Shown: positions 48,231 through 59,465 of the stretch, piece after piece
Layout: the number at the start of each line of letters is the position of its first letter
How positions within the stretch are numbered: position 1 is the first letter of the stretch
NCBI GenBank assembly: GCA_028023455.1
Contig: JAQFVV010006341.1
Coordinates: 2,476,001-2,540,000, forward strand
Reading direction: 5' to 3'
DNA length: 64,000 nt
Source: Epiperipatus broadwayi
Lineage: Eukaryota; Onychophora; Udeonychophora; Euonychophora; Peripatidae
Program-made: the position numbers and the translations under genes
The notes under the pieces: generated by a model
Databases searched by the model: none
Seen by the model: only the letters and a program-made list of their open reading frames with translations
Told to the model about the DNA's origin: nothing

Positions 48231-48533
48231 TAAAAAGTAGAAAAAAAACAATAACTGAATCTTGATTAATTTGCCATTCTTGGAAAATATTAGAGATCTT
48301 AAGAATATACGCGTGTTACAAAATAATTGGAAATTGCAGGAATGATTATTGTTTTATAAAGGCATTTGAGACCTTTTTGATTTTTATAATGTATTTGAGT
48401 TTCAAATGCCATTTTGAAACTACAATATTCCAGCAATTTCCAATTGTTTTATAAGTCTAGATTCTTAAGATCTTTGATATTTTACAAGAATAGTAAATTA
48501 TAACTGAGATTCAGTTTTTTTCTATTTTTTAGT
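48231..48533. repeat. Large imperfect hairpin (~300 bp)
   Basis: The left half 48231-48395 and right half 48410-48533 pair: CTAAAAAGTAGAAAAAAAAC with GTTTTTTTCTATTTTTTAG, GATCTTAAGAATATA with TAGATTCTTAAGATC, and AATTGGAAATTGCAGGAAT with ATTCCAGCAATTTCCAATT. No coding capacity and no clear target duplication. Confidence 0.75.
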
Positions 48534-48639
48534 CAGATTAAAAAGATATAAAATTTTTTTTTTTTACATATGCAAGTAACTTCAATTTGCTGTAGTGATA
48601 ATGAGGCCAGCCAAAGTGTCTCCGGCCATATTTAATACA

Positions 48640-48770
48640 TCAAGGAAATATTAAAGAATTTATAGAAAGGACTAATAAATATGATCACCATTTACAATGT
48701 GTAGATTAAGAAAGAAATTGACTTTATGGAAGTTCTGATTTAATTATAGTCTAAGATTATTATGAGGCAA
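48640..48770 (+). repeat. Short RTE fragment
   Basis: AGAAAGGACTAATAAATATGA...GTGTAGATTA resembles the RTE segment encoding ERTNEYE...GFVDYEK. It is about 100 bp and heavily diverged. Confidence 0.35.
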
Positions 48771-48866
48771 ACTCAATATTTAAATTGGTTCATATTTTCA
48801 AGGTGATCGCTACTAAGATTTTTTTTTTTTCAAATCTGGCTGACAAAACATTTTGAATATTAATTC

Positions 48867-49176
48867 TTAAACCAAATCTTCTAATAGTTTTAAACTTTTC
48901 TCAGAAAAATGCAATTCAATATAAATAATACATACAACACGTATACAAAGAAAAGCTTGTTTAATACTTTAAAATAAAAGTATTACATATATTAACATAG
49001 TATGCTGAGCCTGCTTTCGACTAACTGCTAGCTATGAGTATGACTACCAGTTAATCAAAAACATGCCCAGCATACTATGTTGATGTATTTAAAATTTTTA
49101 TTTTAAAGTATTAAACAAAGATTTTCTTTGTATACATGTTGTATGTATTATTTATATTGAATTTAAACCAAATCTT
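48867..49176. repeat. Hairpin element flanked by a 14-bp direct repeat
   Basis: Arms 48913-49013 and 49064-49163 pair (AATTCAATATAAATAATAC outside, AACATAGTATGCTG inside) around a ~50-nt loop. TTAAACCAAATCTT occurs at 48867-48880 and 49163-49176. As in the 25.1-kb element, about 31 nt are unpaired between the left direct repeat and the left arm, whereas the right arm runs directly into the right repeat. Confidence 0.75.
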
Positions 49177-49364
49177 TTATAGATCATATTGTTTTTTTTG
49201 TGTGTGTATCTGTCTATACATGTGTGTTTCTATGTATTTGTACATTTGGGAGTTTGTTGTGCCACACATTTATGTAAGTTGCAGTGCTTGATTATGGATC
49301 ATTCTATACAGTGAATTATGAATATTTTTGATACATATGATCCTGAAGTTTATATTCATCATCA

Positions 49365-51563
49365 TCAACCATTATCAATCCACTGCAGGATGAAGGTCTC
49401 TCCAAGTTTAATCCATCTTTTCCGATCTTTAACTTCTCTTCTCCACATCACCCCTGCACACTTTCTTATTTCATCCATCCATCTCACATGTGGTCTCTTT
49501 CTGGGTCTTTTACAATCTCTTGGAATCCAGTTTAAAATTTCAATTGTCCATCTATTATCATCTCTTCTAGCAATATGTCCAGCCCAACTCCACTTCAATC
49601 TTTTAATTTTTTCAATGAGGTCAGTAACACCTGTTTGTTCACTTACCCATACATTGCGTTTTCGATCTCTTCTTGTTACTACCAACATGCATCTCTCCAT
49701 ACTTCTTTGAGTGGTCTGAAGTCTCTGTATTGCTCTTCTATTAAGTGTCCAAGTCTCAGATCCATAAGTAAGAACTGGTAAAACACATTTGTTAAAAACC
49801 TTCCTTTTCAAACACATAGGCATATTTCCTTTTAGTATCAAGTTATTTCTACCAAAAGCACTCCAACCAAGTTTAATTCTATGATTAATTTCTTTCATTA
49901 TGTTTCCATCTGTATTAATAATCTGACCAAGGTATTTGTAACTGTTAATTTCTTCTAATTTATCATAATCAATCTTTATTTTCATATTTTGAGCAAATCG
50001 ATTAAACATTACTTTAGTCTTTTTAACATTTATCTTTAGTCCTACTTTCCTACTTTCATCTGATAATTCCTGCAACATATCCTGCAGCTCTGAAGCATTA
50101 TTTGCAAAAACAACTACATCATCTGCGAAATCTAAATGACTTAAATAATCTCCATTTACTTTCACTCCTTTAGTTTCCCATTTTAATCCACAAAATACTT
50201 CTTGCAGCACTGCTGTAAAAAGTTTTGGAGATATGGAGTCACCTTGTCTTACACCTTTCTCAATGTTGACTTTCCCAGAATCATTATGTAATCTAATTGT
50301 TGCTGTTGCATTTTTATAAATATTCTTCAAAATATGACAATATCCTGGATCTATACCTTGATGATCCAATGCTTTAATCACTGAAGAAATATTTATAGAA
50401 TCAAATGCCTTTTCATAATCTACAAATCCAAAACATAATGACAACTCATATTCATTCGTCCTTTCTATAACTTCTCTCAACACCTGGATATGATCTACTG
50501 TACTAAAACCACTTTTAAATCCAGCTTGTTCTCTTGGTTGGTGGAAATCTAATGTTCTCTGTAGACGAGTTGTAATTATCTTGGTAAAAATTTTATATAA
50601 AACTGATAAAAGGCTGATAGGTCTGTAATTTCTAATATCTTCTTTATCATCTTTTTTAAATATTAATATTATTACGGCATTCTTCCAATCATCCGGTACA
50701 TCTTTATCATTTAGACATTTGGTATATAACTTTGTTAAAATTTTTTCTATTTCTTCACCTGTTTCTTTTAATATATCAATTATAATTCCATCATTACCTG
50801 GAGCCTTTCCTTTCTTCATACATTTAATTGCATATCTCACTTCTTCATTTAAAATTCTGGGCAATTCGGAAGATGTAATAGATATAGGAGGTACTTGTTC
50901 TTTATTACTATATAATTCTTGATAAAAATCTTCTACCAATTTCATGATGTCATCTCTCTTTTTAGTAACAATTCCCTCTTTTTTTCTTATTGCAGATATA
51001 AATTTCCTACCAATACCAATATGTTGTTTTACATTCTTAAGACTTTTATTTTCTTCTACAGCTTTTCTTGCTAGTTCACAGTTATACTTTCTTATATCAT
51101 TTTCAAGTCTTTTCCGCACCATTTTACAAAATTCGAGATATTCAATTCTTTTTAATGCATCATTTTTGTATATCTTCATATTCCTTCTTTTCTCCATAAA
51201 TTCTCTAGTCTCAGTAGAAATTTTATTGGTCAATTGATGCTTTTTTCTACCAGCTATTTTTGTTGCAGTTTTTAAAAGTATATCAGTTATTTTCATATTA
51301 ATTTCATTCAAATCTGAATCATGTTCAAAATCTACTAATACTTGAAACCGATTTGTAAGTTCTAATTTAAATTCGTTAGAATGTTTCTGAAGTTTAGGAA
51401 TATCAACTGTAAATATTGTTTTTCTTAATAATTTTTGTCTCTCTAGTTTCACATTAACACGTATCTTACACCTTACTAATCGATGATCACTTCCTGTGTT
51501 AAATTTATTAAGAACATTACAATCTTGAAATATGTATTTTCTGTTAGTCAAAATATAATCCAA
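49365..51563 (-). CDS. RTE reverse transcriptase ORF (intact, endonuclease C-terminus at start)
   Basis: 732 aa without a stop. The first ~35 residues are the end of the APE-like endonuclease, with the catalytic SDH motif (GSDHRLVRCK). The RT follows: YRPISLL, FVDYEKAFDSI (motif A), GVRQGDSISPKLF (motif B) and LDFADDVVVF (motif C, about residue 480, DNA 50118-50130), then LKINVKKTKVMFN, YKYLGQII and a C-terminal W.GHIARR..NRW segment typical of RTE. All three metal-binding Asp are present. It copies element RNA onto nicked target DNA. The start Met lies inside the endonuclease, so this is a piece of a larger polyprotein cut off by a frameshift near 51600. Confidence 0.92.
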   Translation of the reverse strand: MDYILTNRKYIFQDCNVLNKFNTGSDHRLVRCKIRVNVKLERQKLLRKTIFTVDIPKLQKHSNEFKLELTNRFQVLVDFEHDSDLNEINMKITDILLKTATKIAGRKKHQLTNKISTETREFMEKRRNMKIYKNDALKRIEYLEFCKMVRKRLENDIRKYNCELARKAVEENKSLKNVKQHIGIGRKFISAIRKKEGIVTKKRDDIMKLVEDFYQELYSNKEQVPPISITSSELPRILNEEVRYAIKCMKKGKAPGNDGIIIDILKETGEEIEKILTKLYTKCLNDKDVPDDWKNAVIILIFKKDDKEDIRNYRPISLLSVLYKIFTKIITTRLQRTLDFHQPREQAGFKSGFSTVDHIQVLREVIERTNEYELSLCFGFVDYEKAFDSINISSVIKALDHQGIDPGYCHILKNIYKNATATIRLHNDSGKVNIEKGVRQGDSISPKLFTAVLQEVFCGLKWETKGVKVNGDYLSHLDFADDVVVFANNASELQDMLQELSDESRKVGLKINVKKTKVMFNRFAQNMKIKIDYDKLEEINSYKYLGQIINTDGNIMKEINHRIKLGWSAFGRNNLILKGNMPMCLKRKVFNKCVLPVLTYGSETWTLNRRAIQRLQTTQRSMERCMLVVTRRDRKRNVWVSEQTGVTDLIEKIKRLKWSWAGHIARRDDNRWTIEILNWIPRDCKRPRKRPHVRWMDEIRKCAGVMWRREVKDRKRWIKLGETFILQWIDNG

Positions 51564-51599
51564 TTCTGCTGTACCTTCATTTGGATGCTTCCATGTCCA

Positions 51600-52271
51600 T
51601 TTCCTTTTAACATTTTTCTCAAAAAAAAGAATTCATAATATAAAGTTTTTCTTTTTTTGCAAACTCCACAAGTCTATGTCCTCTGTCATTTCTATTACCA
51701 TAACCAAAATTACCTACAGCACTTTCATCTTTCATTTGTTTACCAATTCTAGCATTAAAGTCTCCCATAACAATTTTAAAATGTTGTTTACTCATATCAA
51801 AAGCCTTTTGTACATCCATATAAAAATCTTCTACTACTTCATCACTATGAGAACTTGTTGGGGCATAAACCTGAATTATCTGCATTTGGTATCTGCTATT
51901 AAGTTGTATAACTAATCTTGCCACTCTGTCTGATACACCATCAATCTCCACGATATTGTTCTTCCACTTTTTATTTATAATGAATCCTACTCCACTTGTA
52001 TTTCCAATATTTGTGCCTTTATAATAGAGTATATGTCCACTTTTTAAATCAATTGTCTCTTCACTTTTTCTTCTAATTCTTGCAATCTTCCTTCACTTGA
52101 AAGTGATCTGCAGTTGTAAGTACCTAAATAAAAAGTCGTCATCAAATGGCAGCCTGGGTCCGCAATCAGGGGATTCTTAGCACCCTCCGCCTTCGGCCAC
52201 CAACCGCTGCCTTGGTTGGTGACTTTACAGCCTCCTGGGAATAAGGGCCGTGCTTTATTTTTGTCTGTCAT
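51600..52271 (-). pseudogene. RTE APE-like endonuclease, frameshifted and internally deleted
   Basis: 52044-52271 holds the N-terminus with TYNCRSL (first catalytic Asn). 51619-51951 holds LVIQLNSRYQMQIIQVYAPTS and GDFNARIG (catalytic Asp and Asn). Between them, near 52055-52070, about 50-60 bp are missing compared with the 9.9-kb copy; that segment should carry the catalytic Glu (S/CEVR motif). A second shift lies in an A/T run near 51620. The endonuclease is therefore dead, although the RT is open. Confidence 0.8.
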
Positions 52272-52450
52272 AATTGTATATATGTATTGGAAAAATATTT
52301 ATCATTTACACAAACATTCATTCTGCCTATCAGGTACTGAGAAGAAAGACCATGGTGTTTCTCGATCTTAAATTCAGAGGTAAAAAGCCAATAAACTCAC
52401 CACGCTGGCTAATGCGTGTTGGTGAGCAGCCCATCCATGTTCGTATACTA

Positions 52451-54040
52451 TTCATATTATATACATTCCTGACATTGTTCAAATCTAAATATATATACAT
52501 GTGTGTCATTACTTGATTATTTTTTTTCAAAAAAAATAAAACTTTTTTTTTTGTATTGAAAGTTGATAATGATGAAATGAAAAGATACACTGCCTAAGAA
52601 ATAGTAAATTCTTAAATGTCAATGATGTACTTATCTATACAGATAGCACCCATCATTTTCTTAGGTTGTTGCACTCACAACACATTGTGAATTAGCAGTA
52701 ATTTAATAATTGCAAATGATCATAACAATATCATTAAACGTATAAGGCAAGGAAATAGCTGTGGGTTTTTGAAGAAGTGGATTTTGAGGGAGCAGATACC
52801 ACAGTCTTAATATGTTTTTAAATAGGATGTGAAAATTGTGTTGTTGCAATTTTTATGACTAAGCTTAACTGTCTTGAGAACTTTTATGCAGGTCTGAAAG
52901 TCAGATATTTTGATATGTATCATATTACTGGTTAAAACAAGTTTTTTATACAGAGTATGAAATGTCTATATTAGTTTTTGAAATAATTTATATATAGACA
53001 TTTTTCAACTATTAGTAAACTTTAACCTTAGAATTAATCTATTACCATTCGAGACAAATGTGGCTATATGGAAGTATTATTTCTTTCAGTTGAACATTTA
53101 GAAATAGGTGAAGACTTTAGATGACTTCATTGCAGTAGACAGTTGTCCTTGATTTTCTGAAATTTCTATTTTTTAAAAATATTAATTGTTGAAAATTCTG
53201 ATTTTTCTGAAATTTTATTATATTTTAGCAATTTGTGTATGTTCCCTGAGAATGGTAACTCAATTCAAATGGTTTTGCAGAAACATTATTTAAAATTTTA
53301 CATGAATGTGAAATTATAATAAAAAGCAATTTGATCCCCCTATTAATGTTTTAACTAAATTTAAATAAAATTAATATAGTCAGTTAAAGATAAAATTAAT
53401 GAACTTGTCAAAATATTTAGATTAGACTATATGCTTCTGCTTAACTGATCTCTGATGCCTTTGGGTCATAAGATCTTTAAAGCAACAGACCATTTGTCTT
53501 CTAAATTGTTTGAAAATATTGATAATAATTAAATATTATAATTTTTTTAATGTGAACCAGCTGCTAAAGTATTTAAAGTCATTAATTATTCATATTGTGT
53601 TTAAAATATATCCATTCTTACAGTTTTAAAATATGTAATTGTAAATTGCATAGTTGAATCAAAGTTGTTGACCAGATATAAATAAACAATCAGCTTAGAT
53701 AAAAAAAATTATAACACATGCAGACAAAGTATCACGTAACATTTAATAATAATAATAATTGAATGGGTTATTACTTAGGAGTTTGTAAGCAATTTGAGCA
53801 AAAAAATACATAACACTGGTTATGATCCATGGATTTTGAATTTCAAAATCTGTCTGTTTACCACTGCACCAAATCATGCAAAGTATATAACATTATATAA
53901 TTTCTTGGGCATAACTTATGTAATTTAGTGCAATGGTGGACTTAAAATCTAAAGTTTTATGAATGGAATGATATTTGAATATCATATGATCTGCCAAATC
54001 TAATTCTTATAATATTTCATATAGTTAAGATATATATGTG
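52451..54040. other. End of intron 5, no gene seen
   Basis: AT-rich. A tRNA-like minus-strand patch near 53815-53880 (TGGTGCAGTGGTAAACA as an A-box-like word) may be another SINE relic but lacks a clear B-box. Confidence 0.45.
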
Positions 54041-54062
54041 TTTAAATGTTTTACATTTTTAG

Positions 54063-54258
54063 ATGTACATTTGAAGGATGTCTGAGAGTGTTTTATTTAT
54101 CTAATTCTCTTGCTTCTCATTTACGAAAACATGCTCGGAGTGAAGAAGATTTAAAATGTCCTATAGAAGGATGTGGGAAAGTATTTGATAGAAGTTGTCG
54201 TTTAAGAATTCATATTTGGCAACACACTGGAGAACGGCCTTATGTTTGTGATGTTGAG
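54063..54258 (+). CDS. ZXD-like protein, exon 6 (zinc fingers 5, 6 and start of 7)
   Basis: 196 bp; acceptor TACATTTTTAG|A and donor GTTGAG|GTAAAT. The first base completes the Lys codon left by exon 5, then finger 5, C(TFEG)C-X12-HLRKH, with LSNSLASH, and finger 6, CPIEGC-X12-HIWQH with KVFDRSCRLRIH and the classical linker TGERPY, then VCDVE, the first Cys of finger 7. The sequence DRSCRLRIH...HTGERPYVCD closely follows the corresponding finger of ZXDC (DKACRLKIH...HTGERPF.CD). ZXD proteins have ten fingers, so about four remain downstream. In vertebrates ZXDA and ZXDC act with CIITA on MHC class II genes; that role cannot apply to an invertebrate. Confidence 0.9.
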
Positions 54259-55270
54259 GTAAATATTTTTTTTTTTTATAACAGAATAATTGATAACAAA
54301 GATAAAAAAAACTATTAATGATAAATTTAAACATTATAAGAAGGAAAATTTGATATAACAAATTGGGTGCTAGTAACTGATGCCACCATCAATATATCAA
54401 TGGAGCAAAATATTTTTCATTAAAAAAAATCATAAATAAATAAAAATGTAGAAATAATGCAAAATAATATAAGAATCAAATCAATGCCTAATGATTAAAA
54501 AAAAAATACATTTAGTAAATCAAAGAAATACAACTTAATAAGAAATTAAATTATATAATATCAGTATTTGGATTGAATATAAATAAGGATTTAATAATCA
54601 AAATGCAAAAACTAAGCTTTGTAATTCATAAAAAACAATGAAAGCAACATAAAGTATTTAAAATATCATCCAAAAAGGCAGAACTTCTACAAGATGTTTT
54701 TTTGGTATCTGTGTACGAAGAAGATCAAAAACATAGACAACATAAAAAAAGTGAAAAGGTGTGGTAACGACAAATGAGTATTTAAAAAGCACAACTATGC
54801 AAAAAGTAAGCCATCTAATCCATAATAAAGTAATTGAAGGTTATAAATTAAAAAGAAATTTCAAAAAAGCTGTCTGTAAATATGTGTTTTCAGCTTCTTA
54901 TTTATTTCCATTCCTATACTTCAAACAATTATTACTGAAAATGTAGTCTCATCTGTGTACTGTTTATGGCAACCAGAGTTTACATTTTCCTTGTACAATT
55001 ATGATAATAACTAATCATGTTAATAAATAAGGATATGTAATACTTATGATAGTAACTATGCACTTTTTGTCCTTCCATATTTTTATGGTATACAGATCAA
55101 TTTTTATAATTTCCTGTGGATTTATTGCAGGCAGTTACTTTTGCAGGATTATGAGGATTACTTTTTATATTGTTACACTTGTAAAATCCTAACTTATATT
55201 TAGTCTAGAGTGTGATTTTTGTAATTTAATTTTTTTAGAGATTTATATTTTGACTCGTCTATAATTACAT
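54259..55270 (+). other. Start of intron 6; no gene seen
   Basis: AT-rich intron sequence. No seventh-finger exon (pattern GCGW.F / CPVEGC) was found anywhere up to 64000, so intron 6 is probably longer than 9.7 kb, or the 3' exons are elsewhere. Confidence 0.55.
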
Positions 55271-55395
55271 ACAGGATGCTTGTTTTTTTTTTTTCATGTG
55301 TCAAAGCATCGGCCAGGAAGGGAACTCGGGACAATTGCTTGTAAAGCAGCTGTGCTGACCACTCGGCCACCAACGCTTGACAGGATGCTTGTTTT
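55271..55395 (-). repeat. tRNA-derived SINE with exact 16-bp target duplication
   Basis: ACAGGATGCTTGTTTT occurs at 55271-55286 and 55380-55395. Between them, on the minus strand, is a ~78-bp tRNA-like body: GCGTTGG...CCGATGC acceptor stem (two G-T pairs), GTGGCCGAGTGGTC A-box, a TTTACAA anticodon-like loop and an AGTTCCCTTCC B-box-like word, followed by a short extension and an A-tail (T-run on +). It is homologous to 21721-21832. Complete and recent-looking, mobilised presumably by a LINE. Confidence 0.85.
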
Positions 55396-58300
55396 GATGA
55401 CACTATTAAATGTATTTTTTTTTGTAATCATTATGCATTGATTTGTTTATTAAATATATTAAAATTTGTTTTTTAAATATATTATTTTCATGATCTTGTT
55501 TTTTTAATTTTTTGCAAAAATATGAAAATTTCCAATAAGTTTCTTGCTTCAGGATTGGTAGCTCCACGTACAAGTATAGTATAGGTTTGACTTGTACCAT
55601 CAAATCTTTGATCCTTTTTGATATTTTGCTTGTGTAAATATTCAAAATATCATTAAGAATTTAAATAATTTTGTGGGTTTTCAAAGCTTATTGATGATGC
55701 ATTGAATCTATTTTGCTATAGCAGCATCTTTGCCATCATTAAGGTGCCATATTTATATATTTTCAAATATAATTTTATAAAAATAGAAACAGTTATTATA
55801 TTGAATATCATTTGTTTTTAATAAGGATTTGAAAAAGCTACTATTATTCAGTACTGAGGAAAGCAATTGCTAAGAAAAAATGTATGAAATTACTGCTGTT
55901 TACTTCAAAATGAATTTATATGAGAAGTAATATATTTTATTGATCATTAATATATTTACAAGCAAATCTTGATTGTGTTCAAACCAAGAACTCTTAATAA
56001 CATAGTCCATAACAATTGCTTTTCTGATATTAATTTAGTTTCCTTGAACTAATGAAAATAATTGATTGGCAAGGATCTTCAATAAAGACTCAAGTAGTGT
56101 TTTTTTGTAATAATGGTCATTAAAAGCAGCATAACTCTCTTACTTATAGGATTGAACATAATAAGAATTTTTTATTGATTGTTTAGAAAATAAATTTGTT
56201 ATAAGAAATTGTATATGAACTGTTTTTTCATGACAGTCTAAAATGTAAAGTAATTTTAAAACTTATACTCAATTTTATAACTTAAGAAATGAAGAATTTA
56301 CTAATTCTGCAACTTTTAATTAGATATCTATTGCAATAATACATTTACTGTTATAATGACCCACAAACATTTATTTATATATATATTGTAACCTCCGTCT
56401 TTTTCACTTATTCACTTTATTAGATTTATAAATGCCCAGGCGCCAATTCTATACAAGATAGAATAAAATTTATAATTGTAAATTGCTTTTAAACTTATTT
56501 AAAAGATTCTTATATTGTAATTATTCTATGGCTTAGCTCAGTTGAGGTTATAGGATATGGTCTTCATATAGGATGCAAATAAAAGTAATAAAACATTTAT
56601 GGATAACAATTCTGTAACACTAATTTAATCATATGCCACACATTTATTCAATTACAAAACTATTGTAAAATTATCAATTATCATATTTAATATAAGATAG
56701 ATAATGATGAGGGTCAGGTACCTTTTATATCCACATCACCATCTATTCTAAGCAAAGTAAAATATATTATTAGCACTGTAATATGGTGATTTATCAAACT
56801 CCAGACAGATTAAATAAATTGACTTCTAATGGCAAATCTATATATTCTAGGGCTATGCTATGTTAACCATATGTGTGTGTGTGTGGAAATGGAGAATCGA
56901 ACGTATATAATCAAGCAATTCATATGGACTATTAATTCAATAAAACATTTATTAGAAATAAATGACAAAATAAATAATAAATAAACAAAAAAAAATATAT
57001 ATATTATTTTATGCACCTTTTTAACCAATTACATTTCTTCTACAGTAAAACCAAAATTGACTAATATTTAATATATGACTCATATATTTTCGAACATGTG
57101 TGCTTTTATAATATCATAAATATAATGTATTTTTAAAACATACTTTTATTAGCTTATTTATAAAACTTGGATGATGCCATAAATCAATCATCTTTTATAC
57201 ATATTATAAAAATTTATACAACACTTATCTGTTATAATCAGTGTATATCATCTAACATTAACTATACAAAATAAAGGCAGGGAAAACAATAGCCAAACAC
57301 TTACACCTATATACGTGAGGGTTAAATAATATCTCCAAACTCAATCTAAATAATCTAATAGTCCCTTGACCATTTCTACCTCCAACTTACATTCAATATA
57401 CTTCCTATATAAACGAACTTATAACAGACAAGGTTTTAATTCTTTATTTTTTTAAACTTCATTAACGAAATCAAAGCATAATAAATACAATTTTTTTAAA
57501 ATAATAATTTATAGCATCACGCACACATCCGAATATCTATAATCACCTATAATATAATTTCTAGATCATACAAAATAATAAATTATCATATTATAATGAT
57601 ATGAAGTTACATTGTTTTGTTTTTTTAAAAGAAAACAAAAAAAAAAATTGGTTGTATATCTGTTGTAATCAATAATGAAAATACTTATCAATATCCCATC
57701 ATTACATGTTAAGTTTTTTTTTAAAAAAAAAATTTGAAAGTTGAAAGAAACATACATATCAATTTCAAAGACAACAGTAAATTATAACATAAAAAAAAAT
57801 GTCTATCCGATTGTTAAAACACAATTTGTTAAGAATGACAATAGTCTTTTTTTTATCCTAGAATTCCGTTATAGGCCTGATAAATGACATTTGCATGCAT
57901 TGGAATTATTTTATTATATATGCGCGAATAGCAAAGTTATACAGTATAAAATTATCTTCTTGATATAAGATTAAATTGATAAACACTTTCATTTTAAATT
58001 TTATTTTGCAGAATATTGATAGAAAATTATTAAAATTGAAAATCATGCGTTTAATTATAGTGTTTAATAAGAAAATTTTATCTAGCTTTATTTTAAACAA
58101 TTTTGTCATTCTGATATTATTTATTTTTGGTAATACTTTAAAATAAATCATAATTATTTAGCTTACATATCATCCAGGCATTTTAAAGGTAGTGAATATG
58201 GATCATCGCTTGACAGAAATTTGGAGCTGGCTTCCCTCTGGGGGGAGGGGGGTGTTTATCTCCTCATTTTTATATTTTTCCAGTAGTATAATAGAAAATT

Positions 58301-59330
58301 TTCCACAGGTATATTATTAGAATCCTTGCAATGTTTTTTTATTATTTGTTCTAATACTCTTAGAGAGTTATTGATTCTTTCAAGTTTTTTTTTTACATCT
58401 TCCTTGAAATTTTTTTTACTTTCCTTCAAGTTTTAAACTCTGTCTCTTGACTCACGCCCTCTTTTTTTTTTTTTTTATTACAATCAACTTTGGAAATGTG
58501 CCAGAATTTTACTTATAAAATTTTAACAATACAATGTTTGAATGGAATAAACATAATAATAAAAAAATATTAAATATCAAATATTAATTTATAAATGTTA
58601 TTCACTAATATACAAATAATCTTTATTATTTTTAAATATAAGATTATGAACAATACATAATCAGTAAATAATGAATAAAATATAGAAAAGAAAATTCTAA
58701 TTAATAATATATCTATGTATCTGCTTATTATGACATGTAAATTTTTCTACTACATATAAACATCCCTGATGTTGTTCATCCTCCTCTTTTACTACCAAAC
58801 ATATATAATCCAAAACTCTACCAATCTACACCCAATTAAAGTTTTAATTTTTTAACTCCTAATTTTAAGTAGCAAATTACATCTCAATTCATTTTTCTCA
58901 GATAACCATCTTTAGCCATTGTTAGTACAAATGTGAACTTACCACATTTCTTCCTGGTGCCAACCTGGAAGGTCATAGTATATATATATGTTCAATAAAG
59001 TTTATCCAGGCACTTTCTAGACTATTAATTCATTATTATAATAGCTATATTTAATTGTATTAAACAAATTTATGTAACTTAAATCAGTCTAACAATTTTA
59101 ATTGCCCAGCAATCTTTTTTTTTTGACTAAAATAGTTTATCATATAAACAATACAACAAACATTATATCCCATTATAATTGCACTCCTTTTTTTAAAGGT
59201 TTATTTTTATTGGATGATTATATGTGTTTTACTTATAATGGTAATTTTTATAAGATTAGGCTTGTTTAATTTGTTCAGTGTATACCCATTATGGTTCTTA
59301 CGGATAATTCAACTGATGACGTATTACCCT
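55396..59330. other. AT-rich DNA, no gene seen
   Basis: Only short low-complexity frames. It contains a GT microsatellite (about 56871-56883) and several A/T runs. No exon-like GC or codon pattern was found. Confidence 0.6.
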
Positions 59331-59339
59331 GAAGGCATA

Positions 59340-59465
59340 TCAATCTGATGTTGCGATTTGACACAAGTTCCTTTTGGGGAGAAGTCCGCGGTCTTGTAAG
59401 AAGATGATTGCTTCTTCCTCCGTACTCAGTAAATTAAATAATGTTGTTGTAGCTTCAGCCATCAT
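59340..59465 (-). pseudogene. ISXO2-like (Merlin-type) transposase, N-terminal relic
   Basis: A 41-codon minus frame from an ATG complementing 59463-59465. Its LFNLLSTEEEAIIFLQDRGLLPKR segment fits the N-terminus of animal ISXO2-like/Merlin transposases (LSTEEEAI.FLQ.RGLL...R.C). After Cys 35 a frameshift seems to follow: another frame gives HQIDMPSG, like the GH.M.L zinc-ribbon part. The DDE domain is absent. It could also be a first exon of a domesticated gene, but no splice donor follows. Confidence 0.4.

Larger units (their letters stand above)
49338..52450 (-). mobile_element. RTE-type retrotransposon, nearly complete
   Basis: The best of four RTE copies here. The 3' end is a GATGATGATGAA-type tail on the minus strand (complement of 49350-49362), as usual for RTE. 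Then RT (49365-51563), endonuclease pieces (51619-52271) and a 5' leader shared with the 9.6-kb copy up to about 52450. It sits in intron 5 of the ZXD gene, antisense. The RT frame is intact, but the endonuclease is broken, so this copy cannot move by itself. Confidence 0.9.
30693..54062 (+). other. Intron 5 of the ZXD gene (~23.4 kb)
   Basis: From GT at 30693 to AG at 54061-54062. The phase-2 end of exon 5 joins the first base of exon 6 to restore a Lys codon and the first Cys of finger 5, so no exon is missing between them. It holds a SINE relic (30780-30925), the nested LTR elements (32256-47856), two hairpin elements (48231-48533, 48867-49176) and an RTE copy (49338-52450). 30930-32255, 47857-48230 and 52451-54040 are AT-rich intron without other features. 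Confidence 0.8.

Noticed and set aside
49318-49781. + strand frames over the RTE 3' end
   Set aside because: Antisense shadows of the RT C-terminus.
54161-54361. Minus-strand frame over exon 6
   Set aside because: Shadow of the zinc-finger exon.
55290-55379. Functional tRNA gene
   Set aside because: The anticodon arm has a mismatch, the T-arm does not pair, and the unit has an A-tail and target duplication, all of which indicate a SINE.
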